Assembly (NCBI GenBank): GCA_041399085.1
Contig: JAWKTM010000011.1
Coordinates: 103,650-167,649 of the forward strand
DNA length: 64,000 nt
Reading direction: 5' to 3'
Source: JAWKTM01 sp041399085
Lineage (GTDB): Bacteria; Planctomycetota; Planctomycetia; Pirellulales; Pirellulaceae
Position 1 is the first letter of the stretch. Each line of letters opens with the position of its first letter. Positions 9,689 to 18,925 of this stretch are shown in pieces. The translations under genes were made by a program, and so were the position numbers. The notes under the pieces were generated by a model, which saw only the letters and a program-made list of their open reading frames with translations, ran no database searches and was not told the DNA's origin.

Positions 9689-11245
9689 TCAGATGATCTC
9701 GGGGATGATTCGGCCGTCCTCCAGAATCGGCCGCGGGCGATCGAAAATGTCCTGGACAAAGCCCGTATGGTCAATCCCCAAGGCGGAATAGATCGTGGCC
9801 GTGACATCCGACGGCGAGTACGGCGTGGTGATCGGTCGCGAGGCGGTGGCGTCGCTCTCGCCGATAACTTGGCCGGCTTTCGTTCCGCCGCCGGCGAAGA
9901 ATAGCGATCCGCACCGGCCCCAGTGATCGCGTCCACCGCGAGCGTTGATCTTCGGCGTGCGTCCGAATTCGGTAATGAAGACCACCAAAGTCGAATCGAG
10001 CAAACCACGCTGTTCGAGATCACCGACCAAAGCGGCAAAGGCCCGGTCCATTCCAGCCAAATGATAGCCGCGTTTCACCATCTGCTGGATCGGCGGATGG
10101 TTCTGGCTCGGCGCGTTATGATTGTCCCACACATTGCCGTAGTCCGGATCGTAACCGTAGTCGACCATCACGAACTGAGCGCCGGCTTCGACCAATCGAC
10201 GGGCCATCAGACAGCGGCCGCCGATCTTTGTCCGGCCGTAAAGCTCGCGCGTCGCGGCCGATTCCTCGGACAACTCGAACGCTTGGCGAATCGCCGGCGT
10301 TCCCAGCAACCGCAAAGCCTTCTGATACTTCGCCTCGACACTGGCCAGCGTTTGATCGTTCTCCAACGTGCGAAGCGCGCCGTCCAATTGGTCGCGCAAT
10401 TGAACCCGTCCATCCAACCGCTGACGCGTGAGCGCGGCGTCTAGCGCCAAAGACTTCGGCACCAAGTCCTCTTCGTACTGAGCCGGCGGATCGTCCAGTT
10501 GCGGATTGGCCGTGAAGTCGGGCTGCTCGGGCACACCGCCCAAACAGTACGGTGCATGATGGCTGCCCAACCAACCCGGCAGAAAGAAATTGTGCGGCGG
10601 CGGGCCGGGCCGCGTGATGCCTGGCACGGCGATATACGGAGGCAGGCTGCCGCGCGAACCTTGCAGGAACGAAACCATCGAGCCGATATTCGGTTCCGAA
10701 AACAACCGATTGCGATCCACTTTGCGGCCCGACAGCGTGTAGACCTGGCTGAGCAGATGATCGTCGCTATCGTGCGAGAAGCTGCGGAGCACGGCCAGGC
10801 GGTCGGCGATTTTCGCCAGCTCGGGAATCGTCTCGCAAAATTGCACGCCGGGCAGCGAGGTCGAAATCGTCTCCAGCGTCCCGCGAACTTCGATCGGAGC
10901 ATTCGGCTTCGGATCGAACGAATCAATATGCGTGACGCCGCCGGCCATCCACAGAAAGATGACCGACTGAGCCTTCGAGCGACCACGTTGTTCCGCGGCT
11001 GTTGCCGCAGTGGTGGAAGTCATCATCGCCGGAAGAGCCGACGCCGCGATGCTGAGCGAACCGATCCGAAGCAAATCGCGGCGATCCAGCCACGGGCCCA
11101 AAGCAGCCGGTCCAGATAGAGACGGCGAAGTTCCGCCATTGGTTTCTGTTTCGGCGGCTTTCGTCGCGCCAGTTTCACTGTGATCAGAATCGGCCGATTC
11201 AAGCGACCGTGCATTGGCGATGTTGGTGCGGCAAGGTCGTGGCAT
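9689..11245 (-). CDS. DUF1501 protein (planctomycete sulfatase-like, exported)
   Basis: The start ATG at 11245 is preceded by GGGAG; a longer frame begins at 11287 without a site. The roughly 518-residue protein has LDRRDLLRIGSLSIAASAL, a twin-arginine-type signal, then the DUF1501 signature blocks: IFLWMAGGVTHIDSFDPKP, the VLRSFSHDSDDH region, RRLVEAGAQFVMVDYG, and FITEFGRTPKINARGGRDHW. The fold is related to alkaline phosphatase/sulfatase enzymes and the conserved Asp/His residues are in place, but no reaction has been shown for the family. In planctomycetes these genes are often paired with DUF1553 cytochrome proteins; none is adjacent here. A second member lies at 56624-57943. Confidence 0.9.
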   Translation of the reverse strand: MPRPCRTNIANARSLESADSDHSETGATKAAETETNGGTSPSLSGPAALGPWLDRRDLLRIGSLSIAASALPAMMTSTTAATAAEQRGRSKAQSVIFLWMAGGVTHIDSFDPKPNAPIEVRGTLETISTSLPGVQFCETIPELAKIADRLAVLRSFSHDSDDHLLSQVYTLSGRKVDRNRLFSEPNIGSMVSFLQGSRGSLPPYIAVPGITRPGPPPHNFFLPGWLGSHHAPYCLGGVPEQPDFTANPQLDDPPAQYEEDLVPKSLALDAALTRQRLDGRVQLRDQLDGALRTLENDQTLASVEAKYQKALRLLGTPAIRQAFELSEESAATRELYGRTKIGGRCLMARRLVEAGAQFVMVDYGYDPDYGNVWDNHNAPSQNHPPIQQMVKRGYHLAGMDRAFAALVGDLEQRGLLDSTLVVFITEFGRTPKINARGGRDHWGRCGSLFFAGGGTKAGQVIGESDATASRPITTPYSPSDVTATIYSALGIDHTGFVQDIFDRPRPILEDGRIIPEII

Positions 11246-11450
11246 GGCGGCGGCTCCCGGCGGGCAACGGAGACGGTGGGACGACAACCGCCCATTATGC
11301 AGGTTGAGCCGAAGGATGCAACAATATCAATGCGTCCGCCGCTCCCACCGCTAGCGGAGCCGTATAGAAGTTGCAGGGTCCCTTGGGCCGTGCGCCGGTC
11401 TTGGAGCTGATCCAGAGTCCTGGGGTACGGTCGTGACCGTATCGCGCCCG

Positions 11451-12038
11451 CTATGGAGAAGCGGTCTCGGACCCACTGCGACGCATCTTGGCGCGGGCCC
11501 GACTTAGCATCGGGCCGACGCTGTTTTCCGGCATTCCGACCTGAGCGCTGATTTCGTGATAGCTCTTGCCTTCCAGGTGGTAGAGCCGCACGACATCCGC
11601 CTCGGCGCCTTCGAGCGATCGCATCAACCGTTCGACTTCCTCGCGATCCACGATCCGGTCTTCCGCCGAGTGATTGCCGTTTCCCGCGTGATGGCCGTTG
11701 CCCTCGCGGAATTCCGTCAAGCTGACCGCGTTCGACTTTCGCTTCAACAGCTCGCGAACGACGATGCGGCGCGACACGACGGTCAAGTAAGTTGCCAAGC
11801 TACTTTCGCCGCGGAAACGCCGCAGCAGCTTGAAGTCGTCGTCGATCAACGCCAGCATGACTTCGGCGACCAAGTCGTCGCGGTCCGCAGCCGAAAGTTT
11901 GATTGCCCGGGCTTGGCAGGTGTGGTTGATCACATGAACCACCAACCCCAAAAAGCGATCGACGAAATCCTCCCACGACCGCGGTTGGCGGTCGAGGCAT
12001 CGACGCAACAGATTTCGATCAACTTCCGAAAGCACCAC
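11451..12038 (-). CDS. ECF-type RNA polymerase sigma factor
   Basis: The 195-residue protein has sigma-70 region 2 in the first half (DRDDLVAEVMLALIDDD, then FRGESSLATYLTVVSRR) and region 4 near the C-terminus, with a helix-turn-helix in VRLYHLEGKSYHEISAQVG followed by MPENSVGPMLSRARAKMR. A His/Asn/Gly-rich linker separates the two. The start is a GTG with a weak AGGTGG upstream. No anti-sigma gene is adjacent. A small hairpin just downstream (TACGGT/ACCGTA at 11426-11441) lacks a T-run. The target regulon is unknown. Confidence 0.85.
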   Translation of the reverse strand: MVLSEVDRNLLRRCLDRQPRSWEDFVDRFLGLVVHVINHTCQARAIKLSAADRDDLVAEVMLALIDDDFKLLRRFRGESSLATYLTVVSRRIVVRELLKRKSNAVSLTEFREGNGHHAGNGNHSAEDRIVDREEVERLMRSLEGAEADVVRLYHLEGKSYHEISAQVGMPENSVGPMLSRARAKMRRSGSETASP

Positions 12039-12219
12039 GCTGTGGCCACCTATTTGAGTAGTCGGGCCCGTCGGGGACGAGCAAAGTGTGCGATCCGTCG
12101 CCTTGAATTCCGAGCCACCTTTGCCAACAAATCCATTTCAGTTTTGATTTTACGTAGCTGTCACGCGCGAAGCAAGACGAACGTGGGGTACGGACGGCTA
12201 GCAGGCAATTTTCGCTGGC

Positions 12220-12248
12220 TTGACAATCGTTACGAGCAGTTCTATCAT
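12220..12248 (+). promoter_or_regulatory. Near-consensus sigma-70 promoter for the ferredoxin gene
   Basis: TTGACA at 12220-12225 and TATCAT at 12243-12248 are separated by exactly 17 bases. It points to the ferredoxin gene, whose ATG is about 250 bases further on, implying a long 5' leader. It is by far the best match to the housekeeping consensus in the window. Confidence 0.7.
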
Positions 12249-12295
12249 GCCCGGCAGTTGGGGCCTTCGAAGCGACTGAAGTTTTGTGCCACTAA

Positions 12296-12339
12296 CGACT
12301 TGGCACGATTTCACCGTTCCCCGAACGGGGTCTAAGTCG
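12296..12339 (+). promoter_or_regulatory. Possible structured 5' leader of the ferredoxin transcript
   Basis: CGACTT (12296-12301) can pair with AAGTCG (12334-12339), enclosing a CCCC-GAAC-GGGG hairpin at 12319-12330. This lies inside the leader predicted from the promoter at 12220. It matches no riboswitch class I recognise; the pairing is short enough to arise by chance. Confidence 0.3.
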
Positions 12340-12500
12340 CGGTTTGCGAAGGTAAGCGAACTGGCGATGCCGCACATTACCGCCGCTAGCTCGTTTTTCG
12401 GTCACGACAGCTCGACACGATTGCCGAAACAGTTGCTACAGTCGGCGAATCCAGGTTTACAAACAACTTCCCAGGTCAAGCGACAAGGAGATATCCAGCG

Positions 12501-12779
12501 ATGGCTCACGTAGTCTGCCAGCCGTGCTTTGGCTGCAAGTACACTGATTGTGTTGTGGTCTGCCCGGTCGAGTGCTTCTACGAAGGCGACCAGATGCTTT
12601 ACATCCATCCGGACGAATGCATCGACTGCGAAGCCTGCGTGCCGGAATGCCCCGTGGAAGCGATCTTCCACGAAGACAACGTTCCCGAAGAATGGAAGCC
12701 GTTCGTCGAATTGAACGCCGAATTGGCGCCCCAATGCCCGGTGCTGACCGAGAAGAAAGAGCCGTTGGCTGGCGATTAA
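12501..12779 (+). CDS. fdxA: 7Fe ferredoxin (3Fe-4S plus 4Fe-4S)
   Basis: This small 92-residue electron carrier has Cys9, Cys17, Cys21 and Cys25 in the first half and the ferredoxin string CIDCEACVPECP (Cys40, 43, 46, 50) in the second. This matches Azotobacter-type FdxA with a one-residue offset: one 3Fe-4S cluster and one 4Fe-4S cluster. The C-terminal 40 residues are the acidic extension typical of this type. AAGGAGAT stands at the proper distance before the ATG. The gene is monocistronic: it has its own promoter at 12220 and a strong hairpin at 12919. It would serve low-potential electron transfer in the cytoplasm; its redox partner is not visible here. Confidence 0.93.
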   Translation: MAHVVCQPCFGCKYTDCVVVCPVECFYEGDQMLYIHPDECIDCEACVPECPVEAIFHEDNVPEEWKPFVELNAELAPQCPVLTEKKEPLAGD

Positions 12780-12918
12780 GTTCCGCCTGCCGAAAAATTC
12801 TCCGCCGTCTTGCTGATTCGACGTGTTGACGTGTTAAGGCCGACGCTGATTCGGTTCGGCAGTTGGTCCCGCTCGGGTAGAGTGGTCTTCGGCAAGTGTG
12901 GAATACGGATGACTCGAT

Positions 12919-12950
12919 GAAGCTCGTGTTGTGAACGCAACACGAGCTTC
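12919..12950 (+). terminator. Strong hairpin downstream of ferredoxin
   Basis: A perfect 13-base-pair stem (12919-12931 with 12938-12950) has a six-base loop and is followed by the T-rich stretch TGCTGTTTCTT. It lies about 140 bases after the ferredoxin stop codon and is read as a rho-independent terminator. Confidence 0.75.
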
Positions 12951-13002
12951 TGCTGTTTCTTACCCCCATGCTCTTCTCCCGCACGATGCGTCTCGTCCGG
13001 CA

Positions 13003-13039
13003 AGCGAGGACAATCGAGCTTTAGCGAGGACAATCGAGC
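13003..13039. repeat. 17-base direct repeat, two copies
   Basis: AGCGAGGACAATCGAGC occurs at 13003-13019 and again at 13023-13039 with only three bases between. It lies in the long intergenic region 12780-13402, upstream of the Cys-rich outer-membrane protein. It could be a slippage product or a tandem protein-binding site. Confidence 0.6.
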
Positions 13040-13166
13040 GGCAACCGGCAGCACCTTGATGGTCGCAGCCTTTCAATTGCCCATCCGCTCGCTTCCTGCG
13101 CGCTGTGCGAATGCAGGCAAGTCTCCTGCACAATGCGGCCTGGGGACACGTATCGACAAGGAAAGT

Positions 13167-13182
13167 TGTGCCTATTTGCACA
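13167..13182. promoter_or_regulatory. Palindromic operator-like motif TGTGC-N6-GCACA
   Basis: TGTGCCTATTTGCACA is a perfect five-base palindrome with a six-base spacer, about 220 bases before the ATG of the Cys-rich outer-membrane protein. A nearly identical sequence occurs at 45241-45256 upstream of the second Rieske/Nap cluster. It is a candidate regulator site; the function is inferred only from symmetry and recurrence. Confidence 0.35.
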
Positions 13183-13402
13183 CGTCAAGTTGGCTCCGAC
13201 AATTGCCGATGAATGGTTTGGATGTCGGTCCGTCGCACTCCGCATTGTCATAAACCGCGCGACCGGATCGACACGAGACCCACTTCATTCCCACACCACG
13301 CACGGACGTCCCGACTGCCGTCCGGCGTCCGCTCCTTCCCGCGGCTCCCGTTCGCGGTGCGCGGAATCCCACCAGTCATCACGCATCAAGGAGGATCGTA
13401 TC

Positions 13403-14504
13403 ATGAAGGCTGTATCAGCCTGGTCCATGTTCTTTGCAACGCTGCTTGCCGTAGGATTCGGCAGCGCCGCGCAAGCCGAGAGCTATTTGCTCACGGACTA
13501 TTTCCAAGACTCGGCCGTAAGGCCCGTCGGCTGCACCACGGCCTGCGGCTGTGAGGACACTGGCTGCACGGGCGGCTGTACCGATGGATGTTGTACCGCC
13601 GGCGGCGGCTGTTGCGACAGCGCGCTCGGATGCGATTCGTGCGTCAGCGACTTGTGCTGCGATGATTGCGGCGACGCTTGTGGTTGCTGCGACGATCTGC
13701 TGTTGGGGTTATTTACGCACAGCGATCACTGCGCCTGCGACTTCATCAGCCCCATGACCAATCCCGTGTTCTTCGAGGATCCGCGCACGCTGACCGAAGT
13801 CCGCGCGATCTTCGTCCACCACGTAGTTCCCGGCGGGGCCACGGGTGGCGGCAATGTCCGCGTCATCGCCGCACAAGTTCGCGCGGCGTTGACCGATCGC
13901 TTGTCGATCATTGCCACTAAGGACGGTTTCATCTCGGCCAGCAATCCGTTGATTCAAGACGGTTGGGCGGATATCTCGTTGGGTTTGAAGTAACAACCTG
14001 TACGCCGATTACTGCACCGGTACGTTGCTCAGCGCCGGAGCAACCTACGAAATGCCTGTTGGCAGCACGCAAGCCCTGCAAGGCAACGGCGACGGCGAAT
14101 TCCACGTGTTCTTAACCGGCGGTCAACGCTTGGGCTGCCGAGGCCACTGGATCAGCGGCGCCGGCTTCCGGTTGCCAGCCGACCCGAACGATGAGAGCAC
14201 GATGTTCTACTGGTCGAATCACTGGGATTACTTGATCACGAACAAGGTCTACTTCCTGACGGAAGTGAACTGGTTCAACTGGACTCGCAGCGGAGCTGGC
14301 GGTATTCCGGGCATTGAAGGCGGCGACTTCTTCAACTTCGGTTCGACCGGCGTGGCTGGCAACGATATCGTCACGGGCGCGTTCGGCTTCAAATACAAGC
14401 CGAGCTGCAACATGGAACTCGGTATCGCATGGGAAGTGCCGCTGACCGAGCGTCGCGACGTGTTGGATAACCGTTTGACGGTCGATGCGATCTTCCGCTA
14501 CTAA
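13403..14504 (+). pseudogene. Cys-rich outer-membrane beta-barrel protein, one frameshift
   Basis: The ATG at 13403 has AAGGAGGAT just upstream. A signal peptide (cleaved near AAQA) is followed by about 65 residues with around 20 cysteines in CC, CxxC and CGC pairings, then PMTNPVFFEDPRTLTEVR and a set of alternating hydrophobic strands that end in the aromatic residue Tyr (DAIFRY), as in outer-membrane barrels. The frame stops at 13993, but continuing one base on gives KYNLYADYCTGTLLSAG and then the rest of the barrel to 14504, so one base is extra near 13990. The break may be an assembly error. Planctomycete homologues with the PMTNPVFFEDPRT block are known only as hypothetical proteins. 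The Cys-rich head may be disulfide cross-linked in the cell envelope. Confidence 0.75.
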
Positions 14505-14780
14505 TCCACGGGTTAGATCAAGCATCAGGCAAGAGCATCCGTGGCTCGCGGCAATACAAACGCGTGCCGCGGAAGACAACAGGACCTTGAACAGGATTGC
14601 AACGCGAATCATCGGCGACAAGGAGTGTCGCCAGAGTGGCTGAGGAGAGACGGCCACGCGGTGATTCGCTTGAGTGATAATCCGTCTGTTCGCGATTGGG
14701 GGCGAAGCGCCGAGTGCGTTTTCGCCCCTCGTCGTTTTCTTGATCGAGTCCAAGACCGAAATAAAGGGCACCACCGACGA

Positions 14781-16445
14781 CTACTCGACTCCGACCTCCA
14801 ACAACTCCTCGACTCGTCCGCCTGTTCGTTCGTGCCACCATATCGCGGCGTGCTCCGCCGACCACTCGCCGGCGACGGAACATTCATCCAGAGCCGCCGC
14901 CAACTCCTCGGCCGTTTGAAAACGATCCTCGGGACGCTTGGCCAAGCAACGCAGAATCAGTCGTTCGACATCGGCCGGAACATCCGCTTGCCAGTGGCTA
15001 GGCGGAGTGACTTCGGTCGAAACATGTGCCAACAACACTTTCAACGGACGCGAATCGTCGAACGGCGGCCGGCCGGTGACGAGATAGTACGCCACCGCGC
15101 CGAGCGAATAGATATCGCTGCGCCCGTCCGGCTCGATGTCCCCCGTGGCTTGTTCCGGCGACATATAAAGCGGCGAGCCGGTGATCGAACCCTCTTGCGT
15201 GATGTCGACGGCGGTGGTCGACGTGATCGGCTTTGCCAGACCGAAATCCAGCAACTTTGCAACGTCGTACATGCGGCCGCGTTCCGCTGCAAACAAGTTG
15301 GCCGGTTTGATGTCGCGATGGACGAGGCCGATTTCGTGCGCTTCGCGAAGCGCGTCGCAAGCTTGGCGAATCAGATAGACGGCGCGAGCCGCCGACTGGG
15401 GACCATGCAGACGCACCAAATCCTGCAAGTTCATGCCGGGCAGGAATTCCATCACATAGTAAAACGTGCCGTCGTCAGCGTGGCCGTAGTCAAAGATGTC
15501 GATGTTGTTCCAATGCGATAGCTGAGCGCTCGTGCGCACTTCGCGTTCGAAACGCGCCAACACATTCGGATCGCCAGCCTTTTCGGGACGGATCACCTTG
15601 ATCGCACATGGTCGCTTCATCATCTGATGCTCGGCCAAGTAGACTTCGCCCATGCCTCCCGAGCCGATCATTTGCTTCAGCTTGTATTGGCCGAGCTGCC
15701 GCGCCTCGAACGCCTCGCGCCGCAACGTGTTGATCGTGTGAACGCCATAGACCGATGTTCCGGCCGCGAAGGCCGTGGTCAGCATCAAGTCGATCAAGTA
15801 GGTCGGGTCGCCTCCCAGCAGCAGCGCGCAAGCATTTTCGCTGGTCCACAGAACGACGGTCATCAGCACTGGCGCGGCGGCCATCGAAGCGACCACCGCC
15901 GCCGCTCGCTTCCAATGGTTGGGAATGAAGACCGCATAGGTGAACATCAAGAACACCCACGGTACGGCGACGTTCGGAAAAATCTGGTCTTCCGTCGCAC
16001 AGCGGACGGAATGCGAGTACTGCATGATGAGAAAGTACAAGCCCGGCAGGCCGAAGATCAGCAACTCCTTCATCCGCAAAATGCCGACCGATATTTGGCA
16101 GCGGCGGCAAAGCGAACCAACGCACACGGCCAAAAACAACACGACCAGCAAATGGATGCGGGCCGTGGCGTCGAACGGAATGACGCCGCGCATCATCTCG
16201 ACGACGCGCCATACAAAGAACAATGTGAAGCCAGAAAACAAAATGATCGCCGCGGAGCGCAAACGGGATCGCAGCAACGTTTGCGTCTCGCCGGTGATAG
16301 CCGGTCCAGTACCTTCGACTAAATGAACTTGCACGCAACGGGGCGCGGACAGCGCGTGGTGCAGCCCCGCCGCGACATCAGCCGGTGCGTCCCAAGTAAT
16401 ATCGTTCGGCCCCGATTCGGGAGCGGAGTGCTTTCGGCGTTTCAT
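14781..16445 (-). CDS. Membrane-anchored Ser/Thr protein kinase
   Basis: Roughly the first 240 residues contain about six hydrophobic helices and form a membrane sensor-like part with no recognised domain. The kinase domain follows: glycine loop IGSGGMGEVYLAEH, the lysine in CAIKVI, the catalytic loop LVHRDIKPANLF, DFG in KLLDFGLAK, and MSPEQATG. It is a complete Hanks-type (PknB-like) kinase. I start at the ATG at 16445 because the upstream TTG at 16484 has no support. It is divergent from the VWA gene pair, with about 210 bases between the two starts. Substrates are unknown. Confidence 0.9.
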   Translation of the reverse strand: MKRRKHSAPESGPNDITWDAPADVAAGLHHALSAPRCVQVHLVEGTGPAITGETQTLLRSRLRSAAIILFSGFTLFFVWRVVEMMRGVIPFDATARIHLLVVLFLAVCVGSLCRRCQISVGILRMKELLIFGLPGLYFLIMQYSHSVRCATEDQIFPNVAVPWVFLMFTYAVFIPNHWKRAAAVVASMAAAPVLMTVVLWTSENACALLLGGDPTYLIDLMLTTAFAAGTSVYGVHTINTLRREAFEARQLGQYKLKQMIGSGGMGEVYLAEHQMMKRPCAIKVIRPEKAGDPNVLARFEREVRTSAQLSHWNNIDIFDYGHADDGTFYYVMEFLPGMNLQDLVRLHGPQSAARAVYLIRQACDALREAHEIGLVHRDIKPANLFAAERGRMYDVAKLLDFGLAKPITSTTAVDITQEGSITGSPLYMSPEQATGDIEPDGRSDIYSLGAVAYYLVTGRPPFDDSRPLKVLLAHVSTEVTPPSHWQADVPADVERLILRCLAKRPEDRFQTAEELAAALDECSVAGEWSAEHAAIWWHERTGGRVEELLEVGVE

Positions 16446-16657
16446 CCGGCAAGCTCGGCAGGCGAGTGCAGCTTCATCCAACAAGGCGAGTTTGGCGGCA
16501 TTCTATACAACTCGACAGACTGGGTCTAACTGCCAGTTGGTGAGCCCGGTAAGGTCACAAACGCCACGATGTTTGCTTGACCCCACCAAAACAGTCGGAG
16601 ACAATGCGGAAACGTTCAAAATTGTTCGCGATTTGCTCCAGCCCCAGGGAAGATCCG

Positions 16658-17686
16658 ATGAGTCCCATCGACGACAAGTCGTTCTCGCCCGCTGCCGCGC
16701 GCGAAGACGAACCGATCGAACGAGCCGGGACTTTGAGCCTCCGACGATTTCTGGCCAAGACGCCGGGTTGGCTAATCAGCACGGTCGTGCATCTGGTGTT
16801 GTTCCTGCTGCTGGCGATTTGCACGTTCGCAACCGTGGACGATTCGGCCAAGGTATTCGTTCTGGGCGGAGTCGCTGACGAACCGGTCGAGGAGCTGATG
16901 GAGCTCGAGCCCGTGATGTTGGACGCCGAGCCCGTTGAAATGGAATCGATCTCGACGGAGGCGATCGCGGTGGTCGATCCGGGGATGGCAAATCTAGGCG
17001 AGATGGCGTCGTTCACTCCGGTCGCCGACGGTGGCCTATCGCTGGATAACTTCGATAGCACGACCAGCGAAATTGGCCTGATGATGGGAGAATCCGGTCA
17101 AGGCATGACGGACTTCGCGAAAGGAGCGGGCGGCGCGGAGTTCTTTGGCGTGAAAGCCGGTGGCCGGAAGTTTATCTTTATCGTCGATAGCTCGAAGAGC
17201 ATGAACGGCGGCAAGTTCGACGCCGCCTGCGAAGAATTGATGTATGCCATTCGGCGGCTAAGCAACGAGCAGTTCTTCTATATCATTTTCTTCGATCGCG
17301 ATGCCGCTCGGATGACTTTTCTTCCGAATAAGGAACCCGAACCTCGCCCGGTGCGCGCGACCGCCGCGAACATTCGCCTTGCCGAACAGTGGGTGCGAAC
17401 CATCGAATTGGAATTACGCACGGACCCGTTTGATGCCGTCGAGTTCGCCGTGAAGGCGCTGCCCGATGCGATTTACATCCTGACGGATGGCAAGTTTACG
17501 GACCGTGGCATGACCGAGCGGTGGTTAAAGAAAAACAACAAACTGGAAGACCCGATCGACGGGATTTACCCGAAGGTCGTGATTCATACCATTGGATTTT
17601 GGCAACCAGACGGCGAGCCAACGTTGACCGCCATTGCCAAGGAGTACGGCGGCACTTATCGGTTTGTTCCGAGGCCGAAAAAGTAG
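16658..17686 (+). CDS. VWA-domain membrane protein 1
   Basis: The start ATG at 16658 has AGGGAAG in front. The 342-residue protein has one helix near residues 38-60 (TPGWLISTVVHLVLFLLLAI), an acidic Glu-rich linker with many Glu-Pro-Val repeats, and a von Willebrand A domain in the second half. The metal-ion-dependent adhesion site is visible as DSSKSM (DxSxS) with the later Asp in YILTDGKFTD. VWA domains bind protein partners through a metal ion. It lies 24 bases before a paralogue at 17711 with the same layout, so the pair arose by tandem duplication. Their function is unknown; placement next to a membrane kinase is suggestive only. Confidence 0.85.
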   Translation: MSPIDDKSFSPAAAREDEPIERAGTLSLRRFLAKTPGWLISTVVHLVLFLLLAICTFATVDDSAKVFVLGGVADEPVEELMELEPVMLDAEPVEMESISTEAIAVVDPGMANLGEMASFTPVADGGLSLDNFDSTTSEIGLMMGESGQGMTDFAKGAGGAEFFGVKAGGRKFIFIVDSSKSMNGGKFDAACEELMYAIRRLSNEQFFYIIFFDRDAARMTFLPNKEPEPRPVRATAANIRLAEQWVRTIELELRTDPFDAVEFAVKALPDAIYILTDGKFTDRGMTERWLKKNNKLEDPIDGIYPKVVIHTIGFWQPDGEPTLTAIAKEYGGTYRFVPRPKK

Positions 17687-17710
17687 CCGTTGCGGCGGGG
17701 GCGCTTCTTC

Positions 17711-18877
17711 ATGGACATTACTTTTTCGACAGCGACGGAACATCGCGAAGCCGAGACTGGTGTTCACGACGCCGCGATCAGCGACGAACGGATCGAGCGG
17801 CAATTGGGCGCGAGCTTTCTGTCGCTGGCGGTACCGAGTTGGCCCGCGAAACGAACCATTTTGCGTTCGCCAATTCCCGAGCCGATTCGAGTTGACCAGC
17901 CGCTGCTGCCTATGATCCTGTACGGCGGCAACCGACCGGCGACCTGGAGCGACTTCTTCCGCTCGGCATATCCATACCTGATTTTCAGCGGGTTATTGCA
18001 CATTGCCTGCTTGCTCTGGCTGGCATCGGTTCTTGTGCAACCAGAAGCCGAAGAGGAACAGTTCTATCTGCAGGCTATTCCCGACAAGCCAATGCCCGAG
18101 CCGATCGAGCCGCCGCCGTTGATCGTGGCGTTGCCAAGTGTCGTGGATGGCGGCGATCAAGTCGTCAGCTTTCATGTTTCGTCCGTAGTGGCTCCGCCCG
18201 ATTTAGGTGGAGCTCAACCATCCGTGGCGCCGTCGGCTCCGTCGAGCACGATCAACTCGGGCCCCATTGGCGACGTGAAAAACTTGGCGGGCAATCTCGG
18301 ACAAGAGTTGTCCGCCGCTGGCGGCGAAGGGCGGGGCGCCGAGTTTTTCGGCATCCGAGCCGGCGGCGAAAAGTTCGTGTTCGTCGTCGACAGTTCGCGA
18401 AGCATGACGGGCCAGCGATGGCAACAAGCCTCGCGCGAACTGTTGGCCTCGATCCAACGGTTGGACGAAGACATGCTCTTCTACGTCATCTTCTTCGACG
18501 AGACGGCGCATCCGATGTTCGATCGTGATTTGCCCGAAGAAGCGATGCTGGCCGCCACGCCGGCCAACATCGAACGCCTCAGAGAATGGATCGCGTCGAT
18601 GCCGTTCGGCCAAGACACAAAACCATTGAAAAGCATGCGTCTGGCCCTGGACCTGCGCCCCGACGCCATCTACTTGCTCTCCGATGGCGAGTTCGCGGAC
18701 CAAACCGCGACGTATCTGCGCCACAACAACATGGTGAACGAGAACGACCGGTTAAAGATGCCGGGCGTTGTCGTTCACACCATTGGCTTCCAAGCCGCCG
18801 AAGGCCAAGCCGTTTTGAAACGCATCGCCAGCGAAAACGGCGGCCTGTGTCAAATGGTGACGAACGACGAAACATGA
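17711..18877 (+). CDS. VWA-domain membrane protein 2
   Basis: This is a paralogue of the preceding gene. It has a longer cytoplasmic head (about 90 residues), one helix (YLIFSGLLHIACLLWLASVL), a Pro/Glu/Ser-rich linker and a VWA domain with VVDSSRSM and LLSDGEFAD at the metal site. The block AEFFGIRAGGEKFVFVVDSS matches AEFFGVKAGGRKFIFIVDSS in protein 1. The frame opens at a TTG at 17690, but the ATG at 17711 is more likely. A perfect hairpin overlaps the end of the gene. Confidence 0.85.
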   Translation: MDITFSTATEHREAETGVHDAAISDERIERQLGASFLSLAVPSWPAKRTILRSPIPEPIRVDQPLLPMILYGGNRPATWSDFFRSAYPYLIFSGLLHIACLLWLASVLVQPEAEEEQFYLQAIPDKPMPEPIEPPPLIVALPSVVDGGDQVVSFHVSSVVAPPDLGGAQPSVAPSAPSSTINSGPIGDVKNLAGNLGQELSAAGGEGRGAEFFGIRAGGEKFVFVVDSSRSMTGQRWQQASRELLASIQRLDEDMLFYVIFFDETAHPMFDRDLPEEAMLAATPANIERLREWIASMPFGQDTKPLKSMRLALDLRPDAIYLLSDGEFADQTATYLRHNNMVNENDRLKMPGVVVHTIGFQAAEGQAVLKRIASENGGLCQMVTNDET

Positions 18878-18899
18878 CTGGCGTGCCTGAGCACGCCAG
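18878..18899. repeat. Perfect palindrome right after the VWA gene
   Basis: CTGGCGTGC and GCACGCCAG (9 base pairs) flank a CTGA loop, immediately after the stop codon of the VWA gene. There is no T-run. It may end transcription, but a related sequence (CACGCC followed by GAGTCTT) recurs near 28865, so it may be a dispersed palindromic element. Confidence 0.55.
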
Positions 18900-18925
18900 C
18901 CGAGTCTTGAATAGTGGTTTGAGCA

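Noticed and set aside
13160..13185. Sigma-54 promoter
   Set aside because: The GTGCCTATTTGCA core lacks the GG at -24 needed for the consensus; dyad symmetry explains the sequence better.
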